Assembly (NCBI GenBank): GCA_003971905.1
Contig: RSEE01000064.1
Location: 186,001 to 250,000, forward strand
Source of the DNA: Moniliella sp. 'wahieum'
Taxonomy: Eukaryota; Basidiomycota; Moniliellomycetes; Moniliellales; Moniliellaceae
Direction: 5' to 3'
Length of the DNA: 64,000 nt
Made by a program: the position numbers and the translations under genes. Of this stretch, positions 23,380 through 34,463 are shown in pieces; within the stretch, counting starts at the first letter, position 1, and each line of letters begins with the position of its first letter. Under the pieces are notes generated by a model. It saw nothing but the letters and a program-made list of their open reading frames with translations, was not told the origin of the DNA and searched no databases.

Positions 23380-23998
23380 TCTGGAGATGGCACTATCCGC
23401 ATCTCACTCTGCTCCCGCAGCAAGTTGCAGCCCTTTTGGATCGTAGTATGCAACATTGTGTGCGGTATAGGGTATGATGTTGAAGAGAGTTTGCTTGTCA
23501 CGAAAATGAGAATGAGCAGGCAAAGACGAGATAGGTAGAAAGAGCGTCAAAACGTTGGTACTAAACGGGTTTCGTCCTGCCTCTGCAAGGGTCAGGTTTA
23601 GCGTATTAGAAAGGAGGATATCGGTAACAAGTGCTGTCGGGCAGATGTCTGTATACTTGTACTAATGTGTACTACGAAGGCAAAAGTGAGTTCTTACCTA
23701 TTTGCACCCAAATTAAGCACCCAAATGTACTACTCGTGAGTATAAAGGAAAGTCATTTTAACTGACAGAGGTGACGATGTTATTCAGAGTATTCGAAGGA
23801 AAGTGTAGGAACGACCACGATCTCTTGGATGAGAGATCCCTCCCGAAGAGGGGGAACGGGTGAACCAATGAAGGAGAGTATCATCAGGATAAGAGGCCCC
23901 AAGGCGTTGCTGAAAACAAAACGCCGGGCTTGCAGACCTGGGGAAGGTACGGACACTGGTACAGGCAACGACACAAGAAAAGAATCAAGGGTAAAGAA
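23380..23998. other. Gap 3' of the repeat-protein gene
   Basis: Lower-GC DNA with short unrelated open frames and no recognised gene, RNA or mobile element. Confidence 0.35.
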
Positions 23999-25200
23999 TT
24001 AGTTGAAGTTGTTGTGGTCTCTCCACCAGAGGCCACGTTGAGCACACCATCGAGATGTTGGTCTGAGGCTTGCTGGGAGCCGGTGCCTGCGGGCCTGGAA
24101 GTTGTTGGTGGTCTCGCCGAAGGGCGTCAACGTTGAGCACGCCATCGAGGATGTTAGTCTGAGGCTTGCTGGGAGCGGTGCCTTGCGGGCCTGGAAATTG
24201 TTCTCAATGTCCCCGCCCAGCACCCACGTTCACCAGGCCATCGAGGATGTTGTCGCGCTTCGACTGCTGGAAGTGTGTTTCACCTCCCCCCCCAGAGCAC
24301 CCACGTTGGCCACGCCATCAGGATTTGACGGCGGAGGGTTGGAAGTTGTTGTTGATCTCTCTCCAAGGGCACCCACGTTCAGCAAGCCATCGAGGATGTT
24401 GTCGCGCTTGGACTGCTGGAAGTTGTTGTTGATCTCCCCATCCAGAGCACCCACGTTGGCCACGCCATCAAGGATGTTGTCGCGCTTGGATTGCTGGAAG
24501 TTGTTGTTCACCTCTCCCTTCAGCGCACCGACATTGACCACGCCATCGAGGATTTGACGGCGGGAGGGTTGGAAGTTGTTGTTGATCTCTCCTTCCAGTG
24601 CACCCACGTTCAGCACGCCATCGAGAATGTTGTCGCGCTTGGATTGCTGGAAGTTGTTGTTCACCTCCCCGCCCAGAGCACCGACATTGACCACGCCATC
24701 GAGGATTTGACGGCGGGAGGGTTGGAAGTTGTTGTTGATCTCTCCTTCCAGTGCACCCACGTTCAGCACGCCATCGAGAATGTTGTCGCGCTTGGATTGC
24801 TGGAAGTTGTTGTTCACCTCCCCGCCCAGAGCACCGACATTGACCACGCCATCGAGGATTTGACGGCGGAGGGTTGGAAGTTGTTGTTGATCTCCCCGCC
24901 CAGAGCACCAACGTTCACTAGGCCATCGAGGATGTTGTCGCGCTTGGATTGCTGGAAGTTGTTGTTCACCTCCCCTTCAGGGCACCGACATTGGCCACGC
25001 CGTCGAGGATATTGTCACCCTTGGATTGTTGGAAGTTGTTATTGATCTCTCCTCCCAGGAGACCGGCGTTGATCAAACCGTCAAGGATGTTCTGACGACG
25101 GAGGTGAGCAGGACGTTGGTTGCGGACAGGCTCGGCCTCAACGGAAATTGCCAGAGTAAGGACGGCGGCCAGGGGTAGCGAACGTAGTGGTGAACTTCAT
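23999..25200 (-). CDS. Secreted tandem-repeat protein with dibasic sites, candidate kexin-processed peptide precursor
   Basis: The N terminus MKFTTTFAT, continuing LAAVLTLAISVEA one frame over, is a clear signal peptide. It is followed by EPVRNQRPAHLRRQ and then about 14 copies of a 25-26-residue unit with core NILDGVxNVGALxGE and NNNFQ(Q/P)S. Units are joined by KRD or RRQ (KGD once), so almost every N-terminal unit is bounded by a dibasic KR or RR, the consensus for Kex2. The last three units have a different linker (QARKAPAPSKPQT-like) and degenerate further. The stop at 23999 follows HNNFN. No transmembrane segment, cysteine or known domain is seen. The layout matches fungal KEP precursors such as Ustilago Rep1-type proteins, but the sequence family is not one I recognise. 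A TATA box lies 150 bp upstream. A few frame shifts occur (about 24990, 24870, 24375, 24300). Confidence 0.82.
24010..25100 (-). repeat. Coding tandem array, 75/78-bp units, about 14 copies
   Basis: Units alternate between 78 bp (linker KRDN) and 75 bp (linker RRQ, one Asn codon fewer). In the middle of the array the real period is therefore a 153-bp dimer. Unit starts can be followed by the repeated CGCCATCGAGGA/AATGTTGTC string on the plus strand, for example at 24541, 24616, 24694, 24769 and 24847. Outer units are more diverged than central ones. Confidence 0.93.
24541..24846 (-). repeat. Exact tandem duplication of a 153-bp dimer
   Basis: By eye, 24541-24693 and 24694-24846 are identical over all 153 bases. 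The rest of the array differs by several substitutions per unit. This indicates a recent duplication or local gene conversion in the centre of the array. Alternatively it could be an assembly artefact of the repeat. Confidence 0.85.
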
Positions 25201-25350
25201 TACGAAAAGAGTGTTGTAAGGAAGGGATTGAAAGGTCGGTGGGGGAGGAGAAAGCTTGGTATAGGCGGATGTGAGGAAGAGCGGAGGGAAAGAGGGAAAG
25301 AGAGAGGGTATGGTGAGAGAGAAAAGAGGGGGGCACCATCCGTTTTCGAC

Positions 25351-25358
25351 TTTATATA
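25351..25358 (-). promoter_or_regulatory. TATA box of the repeat-protein gene
   Basis: TATATAAA on the minus strand, about 150 bp upstream of the ATG at 25200. A pyrimidine-rich coding-strand tract (25230-25330) follows it, typical of fungal transcription start regions. Most other genes here lack so clean a TATA. Confidence 0.6.
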
Positions 25359-26130
25359 CTTCCTTGTGGACACCCTTTCGTCTACCATACCCCTCTCTCC
25401 CCCTCATCCAGTGTCGTTGCTAGAGAAGTCTGTAATCAAAATACAGTCTAAGGCTCAGGGACGGACAAAAAGGCCCCATCCCGCCAGTGTGCACGTCCTC
25501 TCCATCAATCATCCTTTTCATTCAGACCTGGGCAACGCAGGGTCCACCATAAAATATACAGGGTTACAGCCCAACTCACGTAGTCCATTGTGACATGTGA
25601 GGCCTCAGCGCCTCAGCCTGAGGCATCATCGAGATCATCCTCGGTTTGACCTCATCGACACTGAATATGGATGGCTGCGTATGCCATTATGGCCATTGTT
25701 TTCCATAATCCGGGCGGTGGTGCCTCCCAGTGGTCGGGCACTAAGATAATGTAACGGAGGAATGTACAGACCAGGGTCCGCGGTGCATCAATAACATGTA
25801 ACAGTGAAAAAAGGGGGCATGATATGGTGAGAGGCTGAGGCCCTGAGGAGCTAACGCTAAAGCAGCAACCAATGAACGTGATCGCGTGGAGAGGGAAACA
25901 AAGGAGACCGAAATGTCGTAAAGATTGCAGAAGCTGGTCTTTGTTGCTACAGATCATACTCAGACTGTACTCACTAGCTACACACTGTGCTCAGTGACGA
26001 TATACAAACTATAGCGAGTCTGGTGAGGTGAGGCCTGTGTGAGTGCGTGAGCGGTGCGTGCGGTAGTAAAAGCATGTAAGTGTTATCGTGATTTTTGTTG
26101 GCAACAGATTATGTCGATTATAAGTATACA

Positions 26131-26176
26131 CGCGTTTCTTTTTGTCCCAGCCTTAAGCTCGGTCTGTCAATGATAT
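26131..26176 (+). repeat. Copy A of a short dispersed repeat
   Basis: Contains GCGTTTCTTTTTGTCCCAG, then CCTTAAGC and TGTCAATGATAT. Two further copies lie at 55641-55698 and 56117-56181, about 30 kb away, in another gene-poor block. Confidence 0.7.
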
Positions 26177-27035
26177 TATAGTTACAGGATGAACAACACT
26201 TAAAGTCTTCGAACTGTTCTACACTCAGATCTCAGATACAGGCTGGAAGTCTTTTGTGTGTTGATCAGATCGATCAAGGGGAGAAGAGCAAGAGGTAGTA
26301 GAACGATGCACGATGGCGGAGCAGCCTAGTGTAACATGTAACTAGTGAATCCCGTGATCCGTGATTCACAGGAGGCCTCTCTCGCCCTAGCCCTCTGAGA
26401 GATCTGAGATCTGAAGAGAGGTCCATAAAAGCGATGCTGTATTGGAGCCAGAGGAGAGAGTGAGACAAACATTTTTTCGACTATGCGCTCCCATGCGTTG
26501 GTAGGTGTTTCATTTGCATGGTCTCAAAGTCGGTGATGAGATGCTGGTGGGATGCAGGATATGGGCCAATACTAAGACCATCCTTTACTGTCTCCTCCAC
26601 GGCTTAGTTGACGCAGTTGATGGGTGGGTGATAGGGTGGCGACATGTCAAGCTTCAAGATTCAAGCTCAAGCTTCAAGCTTCAAGCGTCTAGTTACTAGC
26701 TTTACTATTTGAGAGTGATACGTGGCAAATGCTGGCTACGCCATCGGAATGCGAGCATCAATGGCGACGACAAAAGCAATTTACCGACCTTCAGAATTCT
26801 CAGAACATTATCTTCTTTTCGACCGCGTGCAGTGCGGTCCTATGCATCCCGGCCTAACACGTTGCTGTGTCGAGTGGGTGGCCGAAAATGATCGACAGGG
26901 CTCTTCGAACCGGCTTATCCTGAGCACCTCAGCACCCTTTCAACGCCCAAGCGCCCGAGAGTGCTGTCAGTGGGCGCGGTTGTTTTATAACAGGAACAAA
27001 TGTTGGGTTGCTCCGTAGTGATGATCGATGAATGA

Positions 27036-27065
27036 TGACATGTGACATGTGACATGTGACACCTG
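27036..27065 (+). repeat. Tandem TGACATG microsatellite
   Basis: Three head-to-tail copies of TGACATG followed by TGACACC. Single copies of TGACATGTGA recur at 25591 and 27665, and the complement-like GTCACATGTCAC at 56461. Confidence 0.75.
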
Positions 27066-28110
27066 TGGGACAACTATTATACTAGGGGCCGCGGTAGGCC
27101 CTCGCGGCTGTCAAAAATGTTATCAAGCTGTTATGCATGCCATTGTTTGGGCCCACCCCAGCTACGTATCCTCTGTGTTGTCGATCATGCCGGGTTGGGC
27201 TGTTTTGTCCTGGAGGCTTTTTGTTTCCGGATCGAATCCGCCCGATGTTGGGTTTACAACGTACGCGATTATTACACGCGTGTGGCATCATGCATCTGAT
27301 CTGGGTGTTAATTGATTGCGATAATCGATAAGTACTAAGTGTTGATCATCCATCGCAGTAGGTCATTCATGTCTCACACCATATACTCCCTTCTCCCGCT
27401 CCTTTCCTTTTTGTACTCTTTATTTTGGCAAGGAAGCCATCTTCGCTAAAACCCCCTTTTCACAGCACCCCGGGCTAGGTCGTCTCAGCATACGCTGAGC
27501 GCGCTGAGCCTGCCCTGTGAGGCAGGTGCCCCTATGTAAGAGTCGGGCGATACACGAGTGAGACCAAGTACCAAAAGGGAAGTAAAGGATGCACTGGTAG
27601 GAGAGAAGGGAGAACAGGATCGGCGGGAAGAGCGGTAAAAGACGATTTTCCTGATTAGCTACCGTGACATGTGACGCCTAATACCTCATTTCTTACGGGC
27701 GAGATGCCAGTGAGTGGTCGAGGCCGCTGCCGAAAAGGTATATAGAGCGCGTAGATCGCGACGAAGCCAAAAAAGGGCCGTTACGCGTTACCCCGTGATG
27801 CGGGTAACAGAGGAGGTTGTACTCGAACAGCGGCGTGGGGCATACTTGTTTTGCGACCGGTCTCTGGGCCCAAGAAATGACATGACGGGGGGAGCTGAGG
27901 ATGCAAGAGATGTTGGTGTGTGGGGGACATGAACGCGAAACGCAAAATGTGTACGCTACGGGGAACTGCGGCGCGAGTAGGGGCAGCCCCGTTAGGGATG
28001 TTCGTCGGTGCGCAGTCCACTAGCTACTGTTGATATATTTATCAACATGGTTGGAGCCTCGACACACCTCTCGCGATTTCAGTAGGCCAACACACCCCCT
28101 CCGACAGCCA

Positions 28111-28712
28111 ATGCCGCGCCACAAAAGACCGTACGACCTGAATTCCTCTGGCCCTGCCGGCTATAAGATTTCCGGGGGGCCGTTTATGGCGCGAACGATT
28201 CCAGTGCCGGAAGATTTGCCGTGGCACCAATTTCGGATTTGACTTGTGAAGACTGTCACACCTCAAAAGCAGCAACCAACACAAACACATGAAGCGAAGC
28301 CTTGCAGCGATGGTTCCTCAACAGACGATAGCTGGTCTTTCCGGTGCCTCTCCCAATCAAGAGACTGAATTGGATGGCAACCGCCCTGGCCCATAAAGCG
28401 CGAGAGGCGGAGGATGAGGGCACCGCACCGTTGACACTGCAATTACTAAACACTACTACTTCGCCCTCCGCCCGCCGACAGAAACGATTATGGGGGGTCA
28501 CCTTCCAAGCGCCCGCACCGTGCCAGGTCTTCCGTGAACGCTTCGGATTAGGACGCCGAATGTTTGGAACCCAAGCTCAAGAGGTTCTTCGGGAAGACGT
28601 TCTTCGGAGAGATGTGTCCGAGAGGAGTGATAATACATCGGACGATGATGGTTCGGAGGAAGATGAACCTGATGCTACGTTATTGACAGGCTATATTAAG
28701 TGTCCCACATGA
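28111..28712 (+). CDS. Weak hypothetical ORF with acidic tail
   Basis: Two adjoining frames read MPRHKRPYDLNSSGPAGY (28111-28242) and, after a gap, a 122-codon ORF (28344-28712) with REAEDEGTAPLTLQLLN, RRQKRLWGVTFQAPAP and an acidic tail DNTSDDDGSEEDEPDATL. The composition looks protein-like and unlike the surrounding low-GC DNA. No family is recognised. It could be an orphan gene or a remnant of a mobile-element protein. Confidence 0.3.
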
Positions 28713-31693
28713 CCCGACGAATCTGAGATCCAGTTATCGGAAGGGATGAAAGGCAAGAGCACATGCGTCCGAACTCACTATCAAGAACCTCGAACAGCCT
28801 CTAATTTCTTAAAACCCCACCCACACTACAAAACGGGAAGAAGCGGGTGTCTTTAGATCCACACTCTATTATAATGTGCCTACCCACTGATGATATGCAT
28901 CCCATTCACTTCTGACCTCATGTCTTCCTCTCCACACTCCTGCTAAATTCAGTAAATTCTGAAAGTGTTTCATTACACTCTCCCATATTTTGCATCCTTT
29001 CTCTTGCTGCCAGGAAAGAGCTACTCTTGCTCCGCATGAAGCTTGCTGGTAAGCTTGGAGAGCATCAAATTCCCACCTGGTATACACTTAACAAAATCCG
29101 CCAAGAAATCAAAAGGGGAGAAGCAACAGGACGTGCCCAGCTACATATGGGTTCAACTGTTTCTCAGAATACTATCAATCTTTGTCAGGCATGCCAGTAC
29201 GCTAGTATTACTTTCGAGAACAACTGAGTCTGCGGACAATGATACAGGACCTTCCTGTCAAGCGCAACGGTGTCCGAAATCTTTCTGATGAGACGTGTTC
29301 TGCAGTGTTATGTCAGGTTAACCCTCTGTCGTTTCTTCCAAAGGGAAACTCATCTGGCAGTGACTGACGTCTACTACATACATATATGTGGTCGCTAGAA
29401 CTAAACGGGCGTAGTTATAGCTGTGTAAACAGCTCCTATTATACAGAAGGTAAATATAGAAGTCGTTCGGGTTCAAGGACTGATTGAAGTGATGGCCCGC
29501 CAAGGGAAAACATTCCGGTTCAAGGGGTTTGCAACCAGGATCTATAGAAAAGAAGGGAATAGACTCAACGCAAAAAATATGGGAGTAAATGAACCATTAA
29601 CCAACAGTGGTAATTAGTACGGCCCTCTACTGAAGGAACAAGGATGAAGGGCGAGGATAATATTGTTGGACCGAAGCTTCAGGTTGCAGTGACCTGAACC
29701 TCTTGGGGATCTCTGGAGAGTGCTGTGATCCCTGTGTACAGTTTACACCGCTTGTTTCGTTGTGCATAATAGGGGCGCTCTGCGTGATATACGCCAGGTG
29801 TACCGTGTGGACCTGTGTTGATCCATTTACCCGGGGCGCTGAGCACTGACCTCAGCGTTGACCGCCGGTGACCACAAAGGTTAAAGGCAACTAAGAGGTG
29901 GAGTTCCCTGTGTACCGTAAGATTTGACGAAAGTGGAGCCGATTAATCTGGCCAATTTAATCAGGGGATAGGTGAAGATAGAAGGTGAGGTTTTTTTTGA
30001 AGAAGCCAAAAATGGATGGTGGGGAAGAAAATCCACGGACCACATTTATTGGTTACACAGGCAGGGACACGACGCAGTGAAGGGAGAACGGGGGATAAAC
30101 AAGGTGCCAGTGGGGAGCAGTGAAGTCTCGCTACAGTGGAGATATAATTCCTGGCCGAGGAACAAAGAACAACTGGATCCGCAGCGCTCTGTCCGCAATA
30201 GGGACGAGACGTTGTATAGTGCGGGTAATAACAGAAACCAATATAAAGAGGCAAGGGGCGACTGTCGTCGTCAAGGATATACATAGGTCGATGGCTGCTC
30301 GGAACCCCAGACAGGGCTAGAAAGCTTTACCCCTGAACTTTGGGCTTGAGAGCGAGAGCTCTGTTAAACGTTAATAAGGCCCGTTGCGGACAAAGCACCG
30401 GACCTTAATACTAGGACTTAGGACACAAGCATAATATGCGTACATGGCCCCGTAGCAGAGGTACTGGTTCCTGTTGGATTAAGCGCTAAACGTGATGACA
30501 TCTTGGCTTCCCTATAATAGCGAGGTTGCATATGGGCAGTTGTGCGCAATGTGGCAGTGGCGAGAAGCAGAGGGGCAGAGGTCGAGCCTACTAAAACTGT
30601 TGAGGGTTAGGATCTAGGATCGGATGGGAGAATAAGAGGAGTGGGAAGTGGCACCACAGATAAGACTCTGCGCTTTGAGAGGGAGGGGCAAACTGCATGG
30701 CTTTTTTGGTGTACTGCTTGAGAGCTTGAAGCTTGAAGTTGATATAGTTTGAAGCTTTTGGAGAAGAGAATCGAGGATACATTTTTTAAAGTCTCAGTAA
30801 ACTCAGTGTACCTGTTGTGGAGAGTGGTGGCTGGCCCAGCTTGCTGTTCCTGATGCTGCCCCCCTCTGACACGTGGATCAGCTGACGAGTAGTGGCCTAG
30901 CTATATAGCTAGCTAGTTGTCGTTTTGGGGCACGTGGGCGACGCATCGCATCAGCAACCTACTCCAGCCAGCCACACGCCCCGAACAACTCGCACAGGGA
31001 CGATACCCACAGATAAGGCATCAGGCCAGTCACAGCCACCTACCAGCTGTTCGGGCTCGCCCCTCAAGCTCAGCCCAAGCGCTCAGCCTCTTTTGGGGAA
31101 ATTGGCGGAGGGGCGGAGGCATAGGGACAGTGTACCCAGGCTTTCCTCCAACCACGCCGGCCAAATTGAGCACTCAGCGCCCCAGGCGCTCCAAGGCTAT
31201 ACTCATACTCAGTTCACTCCCCAGTACAGTTAGTACCCGTCTGTGTATACTCCGTGTGCTCAAGCCCCAAGCGAGCATCGTTCATCATGCATGCATCACC
31301 GTTTCTCTATCCGGCGTGTGCCTGGCGTTCGTTCTTGTGGGCGCTCGGTAATTGATAATCGATAATCGCCTCGCAGTTGTCGGTCGCAGTCTTCACTGGG
31401 CTGCGCTGTGGCACTCTTCAGCCTGAGCGCCTACAGGCGCCTACAGGCGCCTACCTGAGCAGCAGATGCTGGGCCCAGCTGCCCCACCACGCCGCACTGT
31501 ATACGTGTGCGTCGACAAAGAAGGAGCGGTAACCGATGATCGATCGCTCAGGCTGGGCGCTGTGCTGATCGATCAATAATCGCGGTTACCACCAGGGTCA
31601 TCACCACCACACAACATCTGCACGTCCCCCCCACTCTGTGCCACACACGAACGCCTTCTAGCACTCGACGATTACTGTTCCTTTTCGTCTGAT

Positions 31694-33164
31694 ATGGCCG
31701 TGAATTCACGGCGCATCATCTCAGTTCTGATCGGTTGTATCGTCCTCGTCTTGCTCGGCACCTGCGTTGTCCTAGGCTCTGTCTGGAGTTTGTATCATGT
31801 CGACAAGCGCGCCATGATTACCCCCGAGGAGGTGCAGATGATCGTCTCTTCCTGGGATCAGGCACCTACTACACCCCCCAGCAACTCCTCCTCTTCCCGG
31901 ACTTTGCCTTGTACGGTGGTCACTTCACCCCGGGCGTGGGGCCCAAGAAGACTCGCCCTGGCGAGAAGATTCCTCGGCTAATCCACCAGACGTGGAAGAC
32001 AGATACTCTGCCCGATAAGTGGGTCCCAGTGCGGGAAGAGTGCCGGGAGATGCATCCTGACTAGTACGTTTCCTACTTTTCCTTGCTCGGAGGAGGGAAC
32101 AGGTACTTCACCTCCTTCCTTTTCCCGCATCCGCTCTCAGGCCCTGACTTTGTGAGATCACTCAGTGACTACATTCTCTGGACGGACGAGAGCTCGCGCG
32201 CGTTTATTGAGGAGCACTACCACTGGTTTCTCTCGACCTTTGATGCCTATCCTTACCCATCCAGCGTGCCGATGCAATCCGCTACTTTGTCCTGCATCAC
32301 TTTGGCGGCGTGTACATGGACTTGGATATGGGCTGTCTCAAGCCCATGGACCCACTTCTGAGCTTTGACGCCATCTTGCCTCAGACGATACCGGTCGGGG
32401 TATCGAACGACTTGATCTTCATCACGCCCAGGCACCCATTTATGGAACGACTTTTGATCCACCTCCTCCTCTTCAACCACAACTACTTGCTCAACTACCC
32501 CACTGTCATGTTCTCCACCGGACCGATGCTCGTCAGTGCTAGTTACGCGCTTTGGGTCGATGCCAACGGCGTCACCCTCCCTTCCGACACGGAGCACCCG
32601 CACCGCGGGTTGAACGGAATCCGCGTCCTTCCTAAATCCTTGTACGGCAAAAACCTTCCGCCTGAGGTGGCTCGGCAAACTGCGTTCTTCAAACACTTTT
32701 ACGGCTCTTCTTGGCACGCCAACGATGCCGGATGGATCAAAGCGTTGGGCCGGGGGGGGAAGTACCTCTTCCTCCTGGGCCTTGGCGTGGTCATCTACGG
32801 ACTACTGCAACGGGCCAAGCTGGTGCCTTCGGTGGGACGAGTGGCGCACATCGTCCGCTGTGGTCGGGCGGGGGACAGACGACCGAGACCGCCCTTGGAC
32901 ATCCACCCTGAAGAGGACGAGGAGGAAGAAACGCTGTTGTCGAACCAGGCGGAAACTTACCCGCTCACTCCGACCCACTTTTCTATACGCACTGAGCGGC
33001 AGCAGCATGAGCACGAGGCAATGTTGTCCGCCCCGTCTCAGCGTACCGCAACCGATACCGCTCGCACACCCTCACCGAGCGAGGGACTTGGCTTTCTCCC
33101 TCTCCTGAATCGTTCCCCTACGTCGTCGCACACGGACTTGCATGGACATCATGATGACGCTTAA
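31694..33164 (+). CDS. SUR1: GT32 glycosyltransferase, MIPC synthase (Sur1/Csh1)-like
   Basis: Golgi enzyme family that adds mannose to inositol-phosphoceramide, or related alpha-mannosyltransferases. A type II membrane anchor (ISVLIGCIVLVLLGTCVVLG) follows the start MAVNSRR. Then come KIPRLIHQTWKTDTLPDKW and the join of MHPDY to DYILWTDESSRAF across a 102-bp intron (32064-32165). RADAIRYFVLHHFGGVYMD is the donor-site region, and its DXD motif is in YMDLDMGC. Later blocks are PVGVSNDLIFITPRHPF, then STGPMLVSASYALW, and HFYGSSWHANDAGW. A second TM (YLFLLGLGVVIYGLLQ) precedes a disordered Ser/Thr tail of about 100 residues. Two single-base shifts lie before 32310. The stop is at 33162-33164. 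Sur1 versus another GT32 member is an inference from the second TM and size. Confidence 0.85.
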
Positions 33165-34463
33165 AAGTCTCCAGTGCTCCAGTGGACAGTTTCCCCCTAT
33201 TTCCCTTGCCTTTCCCCTCTCATTTTGCGTGATCCTTGTGACGCTCACTGCATTCTGGACAGTAGAATAACGTTGCTCATCTTCCCTTGCTGGCCAGGCC
33301 ATTCATCGGTCGACTTGTAGCTTCAATCATGGTACTACGCTGTTATTGTCGAGAGACTACTACTGAGACTGCCACATCCCTAGTGCAAACCACAGGCGTA
33401 TCGAAAGAATAGTGAGACTGCTGCCTGTCAAGAGCACTGAGTACTGACTGCGCATAGTTCATATGGCGGCGATTCTGGAGAGACTCTGGCTGTCTGGCCG
33501 ATGCGACATGGGAACTAAGGAGCGAAGCGGGTGGGCGACAGCCTTCGGAACACATTGCCACAGGGACGAACATTCAAGTAGAATGGGCAGGATGAGGTCC
33601 CGAGGAGCAGCTGGTTAGTATGCATTAAGGATGACCAGACGAGATGGACATGCTGGCGCAGTCGTTGATGGCCATGTCATTTTCAAATCAAGCGGTTGGT
33701 GTTGGTGTGTGGACATGACTATGACTGATCTTGTCCAGATTGGCCCCTGGCCTTGCAGGGGCGGAGCGGATTGAGCCAGGGCGGAATGCGGGAGCGGCTG
33801 AGTGCGGTGCTGGTTGCTTGCTGGTTGCTGGGCATCGAATCATTAATCAGCGCGCTTGGCGGGCTGAGTTGCGCTGACGTACGCAACCCCGTCCCTCGCC
33901 CCACCTGCCCGCAGCACCGGGCTGGCGGGCCACACACAGGCGCCGTGCGGCTGCTGCCTGACGCCGAGGCCGGGGGCGTGAGGCGTGAGGCGGCAGTCAC
34001 GCGTCACGCGTGACTCGGCCTGAGCGTCCGCCTGGCCGTGCGGCACACTGCCTCCGTGCGGCTCCAGCCCCTCCCGGCGCCCGCAGCAGCCCAGTGTCTG
34101 CTCCGCCTCTCCCGCGCCGGCTTGAGCGAACGATACTGTGGATGCTGCATGCCCCCTCGCTCATTAAACGTGCCGCCCGCCTCGCCTCGACAGCCAGAAC
34201 GCTATAAAAGCAGCCGCCTCCCCTGCCCCGTCCTCGCCGTCGTTCTTCTTCATCCCACCCCCCGGTGTGTGGCCTGCTCTGTCCCTATCGCCACCCCAAC
34301 GCCCAGCGCCCCACCCTCCTCCAACCGCACGACCAAGACGTAACGTGCATGGCATCGTGCATTGCCTTACAGGGCCTGCCCACCCGGGCCACGCCCCCTC
34401 CAGCCCCCTGATCCAGTCGGCCTGTGCCTCTGTCTCGGGGCGCTCCTCTCCAGCTAGTACTGC
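33165..34463. other. Intergenic, about 1.3 kb
   Basis: No recognised gene. A TATAAAAG box at 34203-34210 (plus) lies upstream of the small ORF that follows. A GAGTACTGA-type motif is at 33438. The stretch 33870-34200 is very GC-rich. Confidence 0.4.

Larger units (their letters stand above)
25400..31693. other. Gene-poor accessory block
   Basis: About 6.3 kb of lower-GC DNA with no recognised gene apart from the weak ORF at 28111-28712. It holds short dispersed motifs: the GTCCCAGCCTTA repeat (26131), TGACATGTGA copies (25591, 27036-27065, 27665), AAGCTT-rich tracts (26648-26687, 30716-30755), and GATAATCGATAA strings (27318, 31353). I saw no complete transposase, reverse transcriptase, LTR pair, tRNA or rRNA here. 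Confidence 0.6.

Noticed and set aside
24102-25045. Plus-strand ORFs across the repeat array (LEVVVDLS, HVQHAIE repeats)
   Set aside because: Also repetitive because the DNA is, but they lack a signal peptide or start context, while the minus strand has a signal peptide, TATA box and dibasic spacing.
24010-25100. CRISPR array
   Set aside because: The regular repeats are contiguous coding units with no unique spacers, in a eukaryotic genome.
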